Below, piece by piece: positions 50,146 to 62,341 of a stretch of DNA of 64,000 nucleotides. Both the position numbers and the translations under genes were made by a program. The stretch covers positions 1,054,001 to 1,118,000 of the forward strand of contig JAQQWL010000008.1 in NCBI GenBank assembly GCA_038363925.1. The letters run 5' to 3'. Source of the DNA: Apiospora phragmitis. Lineage: Eukaryota > Ascomycota > Sordariomycetes > Amphisphaeriales > Apiosporaceae. The notes under the pieces were generated by a model. That model had not been told where the DNA came from and searched no databases. It worked only from the letters and a program-made list of their open reading frames with translations. How positions within the stretch are numbered: the first letter of the stretch is position 1; each line of letters opens with the position of its first letter.

Positions 50146-52185
50146 CTTTGCTCTGGACTTATTTTCTCTGCGCGAAAGGGTCTAAAAGAAGGAGACTTCA
50201 GTCTGTTGGAGCTACCAATGCTCCGCGTTGTTGAACAGCGGCAGCAGAGGAAAAGAGAGAGAGGGGAAGGGACGAGTCAAATAGTGACCATAGCAATGAC
50301 TCTGGGCAAGAAGCAGCAACGACAAACTGTACTGGAGGGTAAGCTCTGACGTGAGGCTGCGCTTGTTATGTGATTGTCAGTCAGAGAAAGCTGGTGGAAG
50401 GAAGGTTGTTGAAGACTCCGACGGTGTTTTTGTGAGGCCGGTCGAGAAATTGAGCGACGAAATTGAGGAGGGAGGAAGCTAAGGCGGATAATCCCTAGCT
50501 CCTGCCGGCCCGACCAATCACAAAAGCCGAGTCTGCTAATTTGGCCAATTTCATGCCCGGCCTTGCCATTTTTGCTCCCCCATCCGGCCAAGTGCACCGT
50601 CACCCCGTGCAAGGGGTGACAGTTTGCTTCTGCAATGGCACACTCGCGGGAAAAGTTGACAGATTGATCGAGCCAACGGCTGCATGCATGATCCTACTGA
50701 CATTGATCCATCCACTCGCAAGAAATAGTAGTAGTAAAAAGAAGCAAGAGCTGCAGGTGCTATTCTCTCGAGTTCATATCACATACTTATACTCTCCATC
50801 TATCCATATAGAAGACGAAGACAATTAGAACAGAAGGTGTCAAACAGCCCTGACCAGTATCAAAGTATGTAACAACCAATGCCAATGCGACTCAAAACCC
50901 AGCCTCGCATATCTACCTCTTCTCTCTGGCTTTCAAGGTTGTTCTAAGGCTGTTTGACATCAAGGTTGAAGTGCAGCGCGGCCAGCAAAACTATCTGGCT
51001 GGACCCAGCTGAGCAAGTACCAGACCTACCTTGCGGACACCGTTTTGTATATATCATGTCACGTGGGCGGCCGCAGCCGTTGAAAATACCAGTCCTATCC
51101 ACCTGTATTCTTCCTATCTAAGGTTGCTATAGGAATGGATCCAATCGAGCAATAGCCAGGTGACGATTGACTATAGCTATCCGACCCCTTTCGCCGCATA
51201 TGTAGTCGTAACTCCTTGCGATCAGGAGACACTATAAGTACGTCCATATTGTGGGATGCAAAGCCACGGCTCACAGGCGCAAGAGGCAATGTTGCACGCA
51301 CGATATCTGTCTTGGTTGTGTTATATCGCGAGAGACGTTTCAAGGCCCCTCAACTCCATGGAGCAGTGATACTCTGTGTTCCTGCCGGTGACTGGTATGG
51401 CCCAAATCTGTGTTGGACAACCCCACGCAGCGTATCGTTCGTGGGCCGCCGAGTCCTGTGCTGAGCCTGAAAGAAGTGGCCCATCAAGGGACCATCGCTG
51501 GTCGTTTTCGACTAGCCCTGATCCAAGGGGGTGAAGGGGAGAAAATAAGACCGTCTATTGATCGATTTCAGTCAGGGACATTCCATTTTCCATTATTCAG
51601 CCTGACGCCAGAACGGCTAGCACTTAAATAGTCTATGTCGCTACCGTGCTTACATGGAGTGCTGCCCATGCTGAGTGCAAGAAGAATACCTCTTGAACGC
51701 TGCCAGAACCATCTAGACTGCTGGTACTAGCTAGTCATTGTGCTAGACACAGCACCTCGTGTAGCCAGATCCTCGTAAAGACAGGACGAGGCCAAGACCA
51801 TACGTGGGGGTGTTACTGCACCTTACCCGTTGACAGGGAGGTAGGTAGGTCAATATAGCAGCGTAAATCAGACAAGGTAAGATGCAGGCAAGAAGGAGGT
51901 ACCCCGCCAGCCACACGACCTCAATTCCTCCTTGCTGAAGGGCGAAACAAAATCGATTATCCCTTCTCCGTCTCAGCTCAGCTCAGCATTGAGGCCGTGT
52001 TACTGCTCCCTGTACTATTGCAACCGCATTCCCCTGGTCGCCCACCTCTCTATTTAAGTAAATCCATCACGTTTGCTGTCCACTGCCAGCCAATTCGTCT
52101 CTTCTTCTATACTCACTCACTCACACTCCCCAATCAAATACCCTTCTCGTCCTCCTTCATTTCCAGTAAACACAACATCGTAATC
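50146..52185. other. Divergent promoter region of ERG9 and the UDP-rhamnose enzyme
   Basis: About 2 kb between divergently transcribed genes. A CT-rich leader lies just before the start at 52186. I found no supported gene; frames such as 51216-51464 have no motif. Confidence 0.5.
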
Positions 52186-53123
52186 ATGTCCAACAACAAG
52201 TTCCTGATCTGGGGTGGCAAGGGATGGGTCGCCGGACACCTCGAGGAGCTGCTCAAGAAGCAGGGCAAGGAGGTTTACACCACCACCGTCCGCATGGAAG
52301 ACCGCGAGGCTGTCAAGGCCGAGCTGGAGAAGGTTAAGCCCACACACGTCCTCAACTGCGCCGGATCTACCGGCCGTCCCAACGTCGACTGGTGCGAGGA
52401 CAACAAGGAGGCGACAATGCGATCCAATGTCATTGGCACCATGAACCTGACAGATTGCTGCTTCCAAGCCGGCGTCCACTGCACGGTTTTCGCGACTGGC
52501 TGCATCTACCACTACGACGACGAGCACCCAATCGGCGGCAAGGGTTTCCTCGAGACCGACCTGGCCAACTTCAAGGGCAGCTTCTACTCGGAGACCAAGG
52601 GACACGTGGAGGAGGTATGCATCCATTGACCTGTTGATTTGCACACATAGCTTGCTAACACTTGACGCCCCAGATCATGAAGTACTACACCAACTGCCTG
52701 ATCCTTCGCCTGCGCATGCCGGTATCTGACGACCTCCACTCCCGCAACTTCGTCACCAAGATCAGCAAATACGACCGCGTCGTCGACATTCCCAACAGCA
52801 ACACCATCCTGACCGACCTCCTGCCCGCCTCGATCCTCATGGCCGAGCACAAGGACACGGGCGTCTACAACTTCACCAACCCTGGTGCCATCAGCCACAA
52901 TGAGGTGCTCTCTCTCTTCAAGGAGATTGTGCGCCCTGACTTCACATGGAAGAACTTCACGGTGGAGGAGCAGTCCAAGGTCATCAAGGCCGGCCGCAGC
53001 AACTGCATGCTGGACACGACCAAACTGGAGAACAAGCTGAAGGAGTACAAATACACCGTGCCCGAGGTCCACGAGGCCTACCGCAAGTGCTTCGAGAGAA
53101 TGAAGGCCAACGGTGTCAAATGA
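52186..53123 (+). CDS. NRS/ER-type nucleotide-rhamnose synthase (epimerase/reductase)
   Basis: Two exons (52186-52614, 52674-53123) encode 292 residues. The short-chain-dehydrogenase fold shows the NAD(P)-binding motif FLIWGGKGWVAGHLEELL, then VLNCAGSTGRPNVDWCEDNK and the catalytic YxxxK in SFYSETKGHVEE. These features and the length match the bifunctional 3,5-epimerase/4-keto-reductase (NRS/ER; the C-terminal part of plant RHM), which converts UDP-4-keto-6-deoxyglucose to UDP-L-rhamnose. The 4,6-dehydratase that must precede it is not in this window. Plant and Botrytis enzymes of this type are known; the gene product presumably feeds rhamnosylation of wall glycans or glycoproteins. The start is the ATG after a pyrimidine-rich leader; an in-frame region reaching 51997 is low-complexity and is excluded. 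Confidence 0.86.
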
Positions 53124-54451
53124 GCGTGAGCTGAGCGCATGTCAAATGTCTCGAACACCCTCATTTTATTCAGGGTCCCCCCCAGGCGGAGGTGGGGCAC
53201 TACGTATGTCACGAACGGGGATGATCTTTAGGCTGCCAGCTGCGCCTCTATCTTGCCTGGATACAATACGGAACCTAAAATTAGATGAAGAATAACAAAA
53301 ATGAATTAAACTGAGACTTGATGAAAGGATCGCATTCCCTGCCTGCTTCATATACATCGCCGTGAATGTCTTGTCTCTTCCCTTGTGCCCAGTGTGCAGC
53401 GTGGTATCGCGTTGGTGTCGGTGAAGAAGTGGGGGCGGTTTGGGGGTAACACGGCATCTTTTCCGATCAACGAGCACTGAGCATCGACTGGAATCTCCTA
53501 CCCCGCAGCCCGATCACAAGCAAAGTACCTGGTTGTCTGGGTTTTCTCTTCACTGTTCCAAGGCATTGGTAGGGGAAGCGGGCAGATCTCAATGCATCTG
53601 TCCTTACTTATGTGTATTATATCAGTTAAGCAGCGCAAATTGCGCACGTTGTTTATGCCATGATACGGTCGGGTCGATACGGTCATGTTTTCGCAGTGTT
53701 GAGTGCCCACAATGTACCAACTACATGTGTACATACATCTAAGTTTAAGTGACTGGGCAACCAAAGTAATTTCCACCAGGCATAACATTCGCAAAAGAGC
53801 GGTCGAAAGCAATGAAGAGGGCAACTTTGCGATCCAGACATATGCACTTAAAATGCCGATCCAGGCCTGAGCAGAATTTCGTCCAAGGGCGAAGTCGTCT
53901 CATTGGGGAAATCTGGAAATAGTCATTAGACTGGGTCTGCTGTCGTCATCGCTGTATAAGCTATCCTGGGATGGCTACCTAGGTACTTAGCATGGTAAAC
54001 AAAGATGGCAGCAGCAGGTTGGCAACAACAAAACGTCAGCTGGGATGGTGTTGTCAAATCAACCCATGGAGGCCACCTGTAAGAATGTAAGAAACAGCCC
54101 AGGTTAAGTTTTCCATGCGCACTTTGCCTTAGGTACCCGGCTGAGTGCTCAGAAGAAAAAAAATCGGTACTTCAGGTTAGGTAGCGCCTGGGTGTCGTCA
54201 AATAGCGGCAACATTGGCGGGGTCAATTTTATTTGATTGTATTCATCAACTTTGCTCCCTTTCCCTGACCACGATCCCAATCCTGTAACTTAATACACCA
54301 CTAATCGTTAAAGAGATCTCTCTCCACATCCCCGGGGAACCTCCTGATCTCTTTACCACCAGAACCAGTCTTCCCTTAAGTCCTAGAGACACTCCCCTTA
54401 CATCATCACCAGCAGCACACCAATTTGATTTCGCTATAACATCCTACGGCC
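53124..54451. other. Intergenic stretch, no supported gene
   Basis: 3' flank of the rhamnose enzyme and promoter of the J-protein. From 54240 to 54450 the sequence is C/T-rich with short runs, as in leaders of other genes here. Confidence 0.5.
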
Positions 54452-56257
54452 ATGGTTGCCGACACTGCCTACTATGACGCCTTAGGCGTCAAACCCACTG
54501 CGACCGACATCGAAATCAAGAAGGCCTACCGCAAGCTTGCCATTATTCATCACCCTGGTATGCACAGTTGACCTGTCTAGTGACTCTGCTAGCAGTCTCG
54601 CATCTTTAAAGCCCCTTGTGATGCGACGCTTCTTGACCTCTCTAGATCATGCTAACCCAGCTCACCTATCACAGACAAGAACCCCAACGACCCAACGGCG
54701 CACGAGAAATTCCAAACCATCGGTGAAGCATACCAAGTACTGTCAGATAAGGACCTGAGAGCAGCCTACGATAAATATGGCAAGGATGCTTCTAAACCGA
54801 GCGAGGGCTTTGTTGACCCAGCCGAGTTCTTCTCGAGCATCTTTGGCGGTGAAGCCTTTGTCGACTGGATCGGTGAGATCAGCCTGATGAAGGACTTGAC
54901 CGCCACCATGGACATCACCATGACCGGCGAAGAAGGCGAAGAGGTGGAGGGTGAAGCCGCGGCTACCGAGGCAGCAGCAGCAGCAGCAGCAGCTGGCGAT
55001 TCGGAGTTCCCAGGCACCGAGGAGGCGAAACGGGAAAGTGCAAAAGCTTCCGCTGCCACCGGCGACGAGAAAACTCCCGCGGGAGCAGCGACTGCCCCAG
55101 CTGTGACGGTTGAGGACGAGAATTCCAACGCAAAGGCCGCCGAAGCTGCTGCCGACAAGGAGACTGTCACCGAGCCGCCGCCTGCCTATTCACAAACGGC
55201 CCCCGAGAAACCCTCAGTGCCGCCGCCTGGCAAGTCACCAAGCCCATCAGGGACGTCTACACCCTCACGACATGCCATACCTATGCGACCGGCGCTTATG
55301 GACCGCCCGTCTGATGATACCAACCTAGCCGGGCAGACCGAGGAGGAGAAGGAACTTCGCAAGAAGGACAAGAAGAAGGGTGGCCTCAGCAAGGAGCAAC
55401 GGGAACAGCTTGCAGCCTACGAACGCGAACGCGCCAAAGTACGCGAGGAGCGTGTCAAGACCCTTGCGCAGAAGCTCCTCGACCGAATCAGTGTGTGGAC
55501 CGAGACAGACAAGGGTGCCGATGTCACAAAGGCCTTCCAGGAGAAGATTCGCATCGAAGTTGAAAACCTGAAGATGGAGTCGTTTGGCTTGGACATCCTA
55601 CACGCCATTGGTCAGGTCTACCTGAGCAAGGGAACTGCTCTCCTCAAGAGCCAGAAGTTCTTAGGAATTGGTGGTTTCTTCAGCCGCATGAAGGACAAGG
55701 GCGCTCTGGTCAAGGACACTTGGAACACCATCAGCAGTGCCATTGACGCCCAGCAAACCATGGAAGAAATGGCTCGTATGGAGTTGCAGGGCGGCGAAGA
55801 CTGGACTGACGAGAAGAAGTCCGAGTACGAGAGGCGCGTCACGGGCAAGATCCTCACTGCGGCGTGGCGGGGATCCAAGTTCGAGATCCAGAGTGTATTG
55901 AGAGAGGTCTGCGACTCGGTGCTGAACGACAAGAAGGTGCAGCTGCCCAAGAGATTGGAACGCGCAGAAGCTTTGGTGTTGATCGCCGAGATCTGTTCGA
56001 AGGTTAGTATCATGTCTCCCCCTACATAAAATCCGAATCCTTGCTAACTCCAGAATAGGCACAAAGAAACCCCAGAAGAAGAGGGTGAGTACATGGCCTT
56101 TGAGCAGCTTGTGGCCGAGGCTGCTATGAAGAAGGAGAAGGACTCGAAGAAGAAGGGCAAGGATAAGGAGAAGAAGCATTTGTCGGCCACTGAGGTGGAG
56201 GCGGCAGCAGCGGCAGCGGCCGCTGAGCAATCCAACCTTCCCCGGGAAAAGGCCTAG
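54452..56257 (+). CDS. Class C J-protein with DnaJ-X domain (Caj1/Djp1 type)
   Basis: Three exons (54452-54557, 54675-56002, 56054-56257) give 545 residues. The J-domain opens [20 protein letters not shown], and the essential HPD motif (IIHHPDKNPND) spans the first intron (CCT G|AC). [20 protein letters not shown] follows, then the DnaJ-X signature [19 protein letters not shown] long Ala/Glu/Pro-rich disordered linker comes next (residues about 145-270; a GCA/GCG microsatellite at about 54970-54990 makes an Ala run). Then a conserved C-terminal block ([40 protein letters not shown]) and a Lys/Glu-rich tail. Yeast Djp1 acts in peroxisomal and ER-to-mitochondria protein import and Caj1 at membranes. 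The acceptor AG before 56054 is preferred to a later one at 56057-56058 because only it keeps the frame. Confidence 0.92.
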
Positions 56258-56850
56258 TCACGCCGACTCTAGCTGAACGGTGGAGTCTCTAAAGAGAAGA
56301 GAAACAAGAGAAACAAGTTGATGATTCTCTAGCGGAAGTTCCCTGCAGTAGGTACGAATATATGAAAGATGGATATTCGTACTTGTATGGGGATTTGGAT
56401 GAGAACTGAGAGCGTGGGCCTACGGGCTGTTATATCCCCGGTACGGACTTCTCGTGGGGTTAGATAGGACACTGGCATGCATATGATGCTTGGTGTAAGC
56501 GATGCTTTTATGTGACTTTTGCGACATCCCCTTCTTTAACAAATAGACTTAAGGCCGTACCCTTCTCGCTTTGATTTCCACAGCCTGCAAATGTGCTCTT
56601 AATAAACGCGTACCTCGAGGGCATGATTATGTATATCCCCTCACTTTGAAGATTAAAGAGTAGAAGAACATTATTGCATTAGCACATGGGCTGGACAAAC
56701 TATTCTCGTCCCTGACGTTGGTTGATAGTGGCTGTTAAAGTTTATATAACTGAAGGGCCATGTTTTTTCCAATACCTGCCCTGTCCCCATCTTAATGGAC
56801 ACGGGAGGGATGCTTGCCCGCATATCCAACTCCCGTCGCAATAACCTTGC
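56258..56850. other. Intergenic stretch between convergent genes
   Basis: 3' flanks of the J-protein and the PIG-M gene. No gene seen. Confidence 0.5.
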
Positions 56851-58406
56851 TCAACCTTTCCTTCTACTACTGGCCGAAGAAGGCGATGACAACGATGGTG
56901 CTACTCCCTTCGCTTCACCTGTCAATACTGAGCTTCTTGTTCCCAAGTCACCGATGAGGAGGCCCAGGATCCAGCAGTTGACCAGGAAGAAGGCGAGCGA
57001 GGCCCACCACAGGCCCGGGGCGAAGGTACTCCGGCCCAGGAACTCGAGCTCGTACCCCTGCTGCAGCCACGCGGCCTGGGCGGCGACCCAGAGGCCCAGC
57101 GCGGCGAGGCCGAGGCGGGGCCGGCGGGTGAGGGAGGAGTTGGGCAGGTACAGCGGGAGGAAGACCATGTACCAGAGGAAGTACTGTGTGCGCGTTGGTG
57201 CGGTTTCAGTCAGTCACGGGCGGGCAAGCTTTGCTTTTTTAGGGGTAGGGGGGATAGAATCCAATGAATCAATGATAGTAGGATAACATACCTGGCTGGT
57301 GCACACTTTGTTGAACGTCACGAACGCGAAGGTCTGGGCCAGCATGGTGGCGGCGAGGTCCTTCTTGGCGCCCACGAGCGGGATGAGCACGACGCTGAGG
57401 AGCAGCTGGGGCACGAATGCGACGCTCTCGATCTTGAAGCCGCCGGACTGCTGCGCGGCCGAGGCGAGGTACAGGAGCATGTTGTAGGGGCTGAAGTTGT
57501 GGCGGTGGTCGATGCGCGTGACGTGGTGCAGGAACGTGTGCTGCAGGAAGTCGTGGCCGTAGAGGGCGTACATGGCGAGGTTAAGCGCGGCGAAAGTGGC
57601 CAGGCTCACGAGCGTCAGGGTGACGCGCTCGGGGGTTACGAAGCGCAGTAGCTTCTTATCCAATGACAGGCCACCAGCTGTGTCGTCATCTTTGTTGTTT
57701 TTGCTGCTTGGACTCCCTCCCGCCCCATCCGCTCCGCGTCCATCCACCACACGATGGCCGGCGCGTAGACGAAGGGGTAGATCTTGAAGTGGACGCCGAG
57801 CCCCAGCAGCACGCCCGCGAGCCCGATGCGGCGCTCGAGCACGGCCCAGAGCAGCGCGGCGACGAGCACGCCGAGCAGGCCCTCGGAGCTGCCGCGCGTG
57901 CTGATGGTCGCGACCATGGGGTTGAGCAGCCAGATGGCGGCCACGTACCGCAGGGCCCGGGGGCCGGACAGCCCGCGGTGCCGCCGCAGCACCGCGACCA
58001 GCAGCCAGCCCGCCGCGAGGTCCGCGGCCGCGAAGAGGATCTTGCCCCACGACGCCCATAGCACGCGCGGGCCTGGCAGCAGCGAGGCGGCGGCGGCGGG
58101 GGTCGTGGGCCAGAGTAGGTAGGCGAGCAGGGGCGTGTAGCGGTAGGTTTCGCGGTCGTAGGGGCTGCCTTGGGGGAGGAGACCGGCGAGGAAGGAAGAG
58201 GAGGAAGAGGAGGTAGATAGAGCAGGAGTAGGGGGAAATGTGAAGCGCGCTGCGTCGGTGAACACCAGGTAGTCTATGTCGGTGTACTTTAGGGGGGAGT
58301 TGGCGTCTTGCCAGAGTCCGTAGACGAGGAGGATGGCGCGCAGAAGGAAGGCGGCCATAAAGACTGACGCTAGAGAGGAAAAGACGGTCGAGAGTAGATT
58401 GGCCAT
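56851..58406 (-). CDS. GPI14: GPI mannosyltransferase 1 (PIG-M/Gpi14), with one apparent frame slip
   Basis: Exon 1 (57292-58406) begins MANLLSTVFSSLASVFMAAF and exon 2 (56851-57183) follows a 108-base GT-AG intron. PIG-M adds the first mannose to the GPI core in the ER lumen, using dolichol-phosphate mannose. The luminal catalytic DxD is in KYTDIDYLVFTDAARF, followed by SPYDRETYRYTPLLAYLLWP, LLNPMVATISTRGSSEGLLG and LGLGVHFKIYPFVYAPAIVWW; the C-terminal half has TRIDHRHNFSPYNMLLYL. Hydrophobic segments alternate along the length. Exon lengths sum to 1448, one base short of a multiple of three. The frame must change at GGGAGGG (57715-57721), where one added G gives MGREGSPSSKNNKDDDTAGG. The joined protein would be about 482 residues. 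Confidence 0.87.
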
Positions 58407-59084
58407 AGTGAGGGAATGGCTTCAGACCCGATAGCCCGATCCCAAGATGAGGAAGAGGTTGTTCGTTCCAACTCAAGACAGTTGTTGTCTGTGGCGCGCC
58501 TCTGTGGGTGAGACTATGTAGGCGGCACCTTGTAACCCGTAAAGAAATTCAACTATTTCCATCAATCATAGCGGCCATATATTCTGCTGGGATGCGTCAG
58601 TGGTGCCATGTCTATTAAGTAGGCGGTTTAGGTATACATACTCATCGGCGATGTTTGTCCTGCTTATACTGAAGTTATCCAAATCTCCTTAAATCTGGCA
58701 TCCACGAACAGGTACGTACATAAAGCACATATGTAAAGGAAGAGACCTGCGCTCGGAGTTTCATCGGCTCATCTGCCGAACTTTTGGTGGGGTGGTTTAC
58801 ACATCACCAGCACCTTCGTGATTGTACAGTGATGATGCTTTACACGATCCAGCCAGTCAAGTTCGCGCAATATTGGAATTTCAGACCGAACCAGTGCAGA
58901 ACTGAAGAAGGATCCTTCTCGCTCGGTTGGACTTATTTTGATAACCCAAGACCGCATCTGCTTGTTGTTATTCCCTACTTGTTTTGATTTCCTGGTAGTC
59001 TCTACATACACGCCAGGGCGTCCAACTAGCGCAAACATCCCATTTGAAATCGTCGCCGTACTTGGCGTTTTCTTTCCGCCCAGC
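58407..59084. other. Divergent promoter region of PIG-M and the translin-family gene
   Basis: About 680 bases between divergent genes with no supported frame; 58938-59084 extends the translin frame upstream but has no conserved content. Confidence 0.5.
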
Positions 59085-60070
59085 ATGGCAGCCGAAGTTG
59101 TCGTCCCCAAATTCCAAGACGATTCAATGGCTGGCGTCAAAAGGGACCACAAAGGCAACCGCAAGGAGGGCAACCCAGGCCTGCCCAAGGATGTGGTTCG
59201 CAACGAGTACACATCCATGTTTGAGTCATTTCGCGACTCCCTGGACGAGCATCATGACCGTCGCCAGAAGATCGGTAAGGTCTCGCGAGATGTCACGGCT
59301 CTGAGCAAGAAGATGTGAGTTCTTGGACAGCGACAGCACATCCACCTTGTTATTACCTTTTGAATTGCGCTGACTTGGAATTTATAGCATTTTTTCGTTA
59401 CAGAGGTATGCTTGCGTCTTCAGGGTGCACCGCCCAATCTCATCCCAGATCACGTGGCTAACCATCACCGTACAGAGTGCGAAAGCTGAACGAGCCCATT
59501 CCCCAGAACATCAGCTCTGAGATTGAAAAGCGTACAAAGGAGATCAAGGAGCTTCTTTCGACCATTGTAGACGACGTTGCAGGCTTGCGACGCTACCAGT
59601 ACTCGATGCCAGGCATCGAGGAATTCGTCGAGGCTGTCTCGTTCGCACACTATCTGGAGACCCAGACCCTCATCACACCCGAACAAATGCAGGCTGCACT
59701 GGGCGACGATGTGAAGATTCCCATCACGCCTGCGGATTATGTCTTCGGCCTCTTCGACCTGACGGGCGAGATGATGCGCTTTGCCACCGCCGTCACGGCG
59801 CTGTCCGGGGCCATGCCCAGCGGCTTCATGGGCGAGGAAGAGGACAACGGACGTACCATCCTCGAGGACTTGCAGGAAACGGCCAGCATGCTGCAAATTG
59901 TGCCCCCCACCGCGGGCAAGGGCTGGAAGGACAAGAAGGGTGTGATGATTGAGCAGGTGCGCAAGGTCGAGCGTGTCGGCTACGGCGTCAGGGTCCGAGG
60001 TAACGAACGCCCTAAGGGGGTGGGTTACGACTTTGATGTTGGAGAGGAATCGGCACCAGTGATGGATTGA
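59085..60070 (+). CDS. Translin-family protein (translin-associated factor X, TRAX)
   Basis: Three exons (59085-59314, an 18-base microexon 59388-59405, and 59476-60070) keep one frame of 280 residues. The N-terminus MAAEVVVPKFQDDSMAGVKR is followed by the TRAX-like block YTSMFESFRDSLDEHHDRRQ, KIGKVSRDVTALSKKIIFSL, then PGIEEFVEAVSFAHYLETQT and PADYVFGLFDLTGEMMRFAT; DLTGE is a translin-family landmark. Translin and TRAX form the C3PO endonuclease complex on single-stranded RNA. In fungi such as Neurospora the family is linked to tRNA fragment processing and RNAi. Skipping the microexon would lose six codons but keep the phase, so it is supported mainly by its splice sites and by IIFSLQRVRKL resembling the family. 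Confidence 0.86.
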
Positions 60071-62341
60071 TGTGTTGGAACTTTACAAAGCCCAGAACCC
60101 CGAAAGGCATCATGTGCGAATTTGTGGCAAACTGCCGGTTAAGTAGGAACACATACGATGCGTCTGTTCCATGGCAGGGATTGTGTCCTAAAGCATTTAA
60201 GGACAATGATACGGCACGCCTAGCTTCATTGCACGTTGCGAAATAACTGAGGAATATCGGGCTGCAGGGCCATTCTGAGTCCTGGCCCATGTTTGGCTTC
60301 ATTATTAGTATAGCCAGATAGAAACATGTCGGAATCCTGCCGAAAATTTGTTAACCCACTTCCTATGAGAGCGGTCCGCTTCCGAGTCGTATTTGCGAGG
60401 ACTCACCTTTGGTATGCGGTACACCGCTAATTCGCTAAATCAAGAAACTTACACGGCATATCGGCTACTCGTTCGACTGGTTTATGGTTCGGCTTCGGAG
60501 CTCGGCCTCGGAGTGCAAGGGTAGATCCCATGAGAACTTGCCGGAGTAAACCTGAGGCGTACGGGATGATGTGTTACAAGAGTTAGGTAGCGTCGACACT
60601 AATGACTTCGGCGACAATTGTAACTGTAGATCTCGAAGGATTACTCATTCGGCCATGCATACTGGTGAGCACATCTCTCCAAATCTGCACCTGCACCTGC
60701 ACCTGCACCTGAACCTGAACCTGAACCTGAACCTGAACCTGAACCTGCAGGTGACTGGGAGACTGGGTTGGCAGCGGCTAGCGGCATTACACAGCACGCC
60801 ATCGGCATGCGCCATTACATTAGCAGTCGGGGGCAAGGTTCGGGTCGAAGCCTTTTCGGATCTGATCTATGATGTTTTTTCTCGAGGACGCGTTTCAACT
60901 GCTACAAATCTTGGCCGAATTTCCGATCCCCAACGATGAAACTAGTCACGAAATTCCCGTGCTTTACTTCCTAAAAATAATCAACATCAGATCAAATCAA
61001 GTCAGCGGCATTCGCACTCGTTGACTGCGGGGGTGAGATGAGAGAGTCCGAGCCAGCCAATGGCGTATTGCACTTCGAAAAGTTAAGTGGGGGATCTCGA
61101 AGCCACAAGACCACCCCCTCGACCTCGTACTACCCTTACTGAGCCTGGGATGCAGTGCTGCATGCAAGGTAGGGTAAGCGAGAGACATAAGGAGAGGCTG
61201 GACCTTTTGGCTGCCTCGTGACCAACTTTTACACCAGTGGGCGTCATTTTATGTTGGTTTGCCTGCCTGCGGGACGAGGCGAGCAGTTCGTCGTCCATCC
61301 CTCTCGTACACACCATCATCAAAATACCGATATTGCCATATCCTAGCTTCCGACAACGGAACCCGTCGCCACCTAACGCCGACAGTTTCGAGGTCAGACA
61401 TAGCATGACACACCGGCAAGGCATCTCCGGGATAGAGGGCCTTCACTGCCGAGTTTTTGCTTTCTCTGATTTCTCTCTACATTTGTCGACTTGACTTTTG
61501 CCCGGAAAGAGACCTGGTTCGGATATAAGCATTCGTTACTGTTCATGGTACGTGAGCCCAAGCCAAAGGCATCAGATCACGCACGTACTTCATACCTGCC
61601 TTCTCGCGAACAAACATACTCAAGCTATACCTGCAAATGTATAGGCGTTGGACACATGCATATATTGATGAGTAGTGTGGGTTTCGCTGTGCATACTACC
61701 TATCGGGAATAGCCAAGCAGCGTATTCGGTGGGCTGCTTGGCTCCCTAGCAGAGGTTAATGCACTGTCGTTTTCCCAGCATGGCGGCGGCTTAGCGAAAA
61801 AAAAATCATCAGTCATTGGCTTGCGTAAGTTCTGGGTGGCCGCAGCATCCACTTTAAACGGTCAAGCACGAATCAGGGGTCCGATCAGTCTAATCATGGC
61901 AGAAAACCGTGAAGTGGGCCACGGCTTCATTCAACTTAGGTTAGATGGAAGCCGCAGATGACGATCCAGTCCCTCCAGCCCCAGTCTTGGGAGTCGGGAA
62001 CTCACCCGAACTGAGCAGTTTGACGGGTTGGTAGCTAGGTTGTCAAAGGTTTGTCTCTTCAATATTCTCTTTGTTCAGAAGAATCTTTTCTCAATACCTC
62101 CTCCTACAAGCACCCCAGGCCCAACAGACGTCTCTTGCTCTTTCTTGGTTTCTTATCCTAGGTAGCCACACTCTCGACTCGGTGGTTCTTTTCATATTCC
62201 CCTTCTCCGTTAAACAGAGCCTTTTCCAAGTAGCGATCGTGACAACTAGAATTTCTACTTTTCTTCTCGCCAAGCTGGGCGCTTCCATACGCCTCTCCCC
62301 ATCTTTTAAGACCTTCTGGGGCATATAGCAGGAAGATCGCC
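60071..62341. other. Intergenic stretch, no supported gene
   Basis: Apart from the hexamer array, the 3' flank of the TRAX gene and the promoter of the MFS gene; short frames without motifs. Confidence 0.5.
60685..60744. repeat. Hexanucleotide minisatellite, two-phase array
   Basis: Four perfect copies of CTGCAC (60685-60708) are followed directly by six perfect copies of CTGAAC (60709-60744), then CTGCAG. The switch of one base halfway suggests that two units each expanded separately. It is outside recognised genes. Confidence 0.9.

Noticed and set aside
57214..58476. 420-codon minus frame covering PIG-M
   Set aside because: Its first half is Arg/Pro-rich out-of-frame translation of PIG-M exon 1. 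Only its second half is real PIG-M sequence, reached by the frame slip at 57715-57721.
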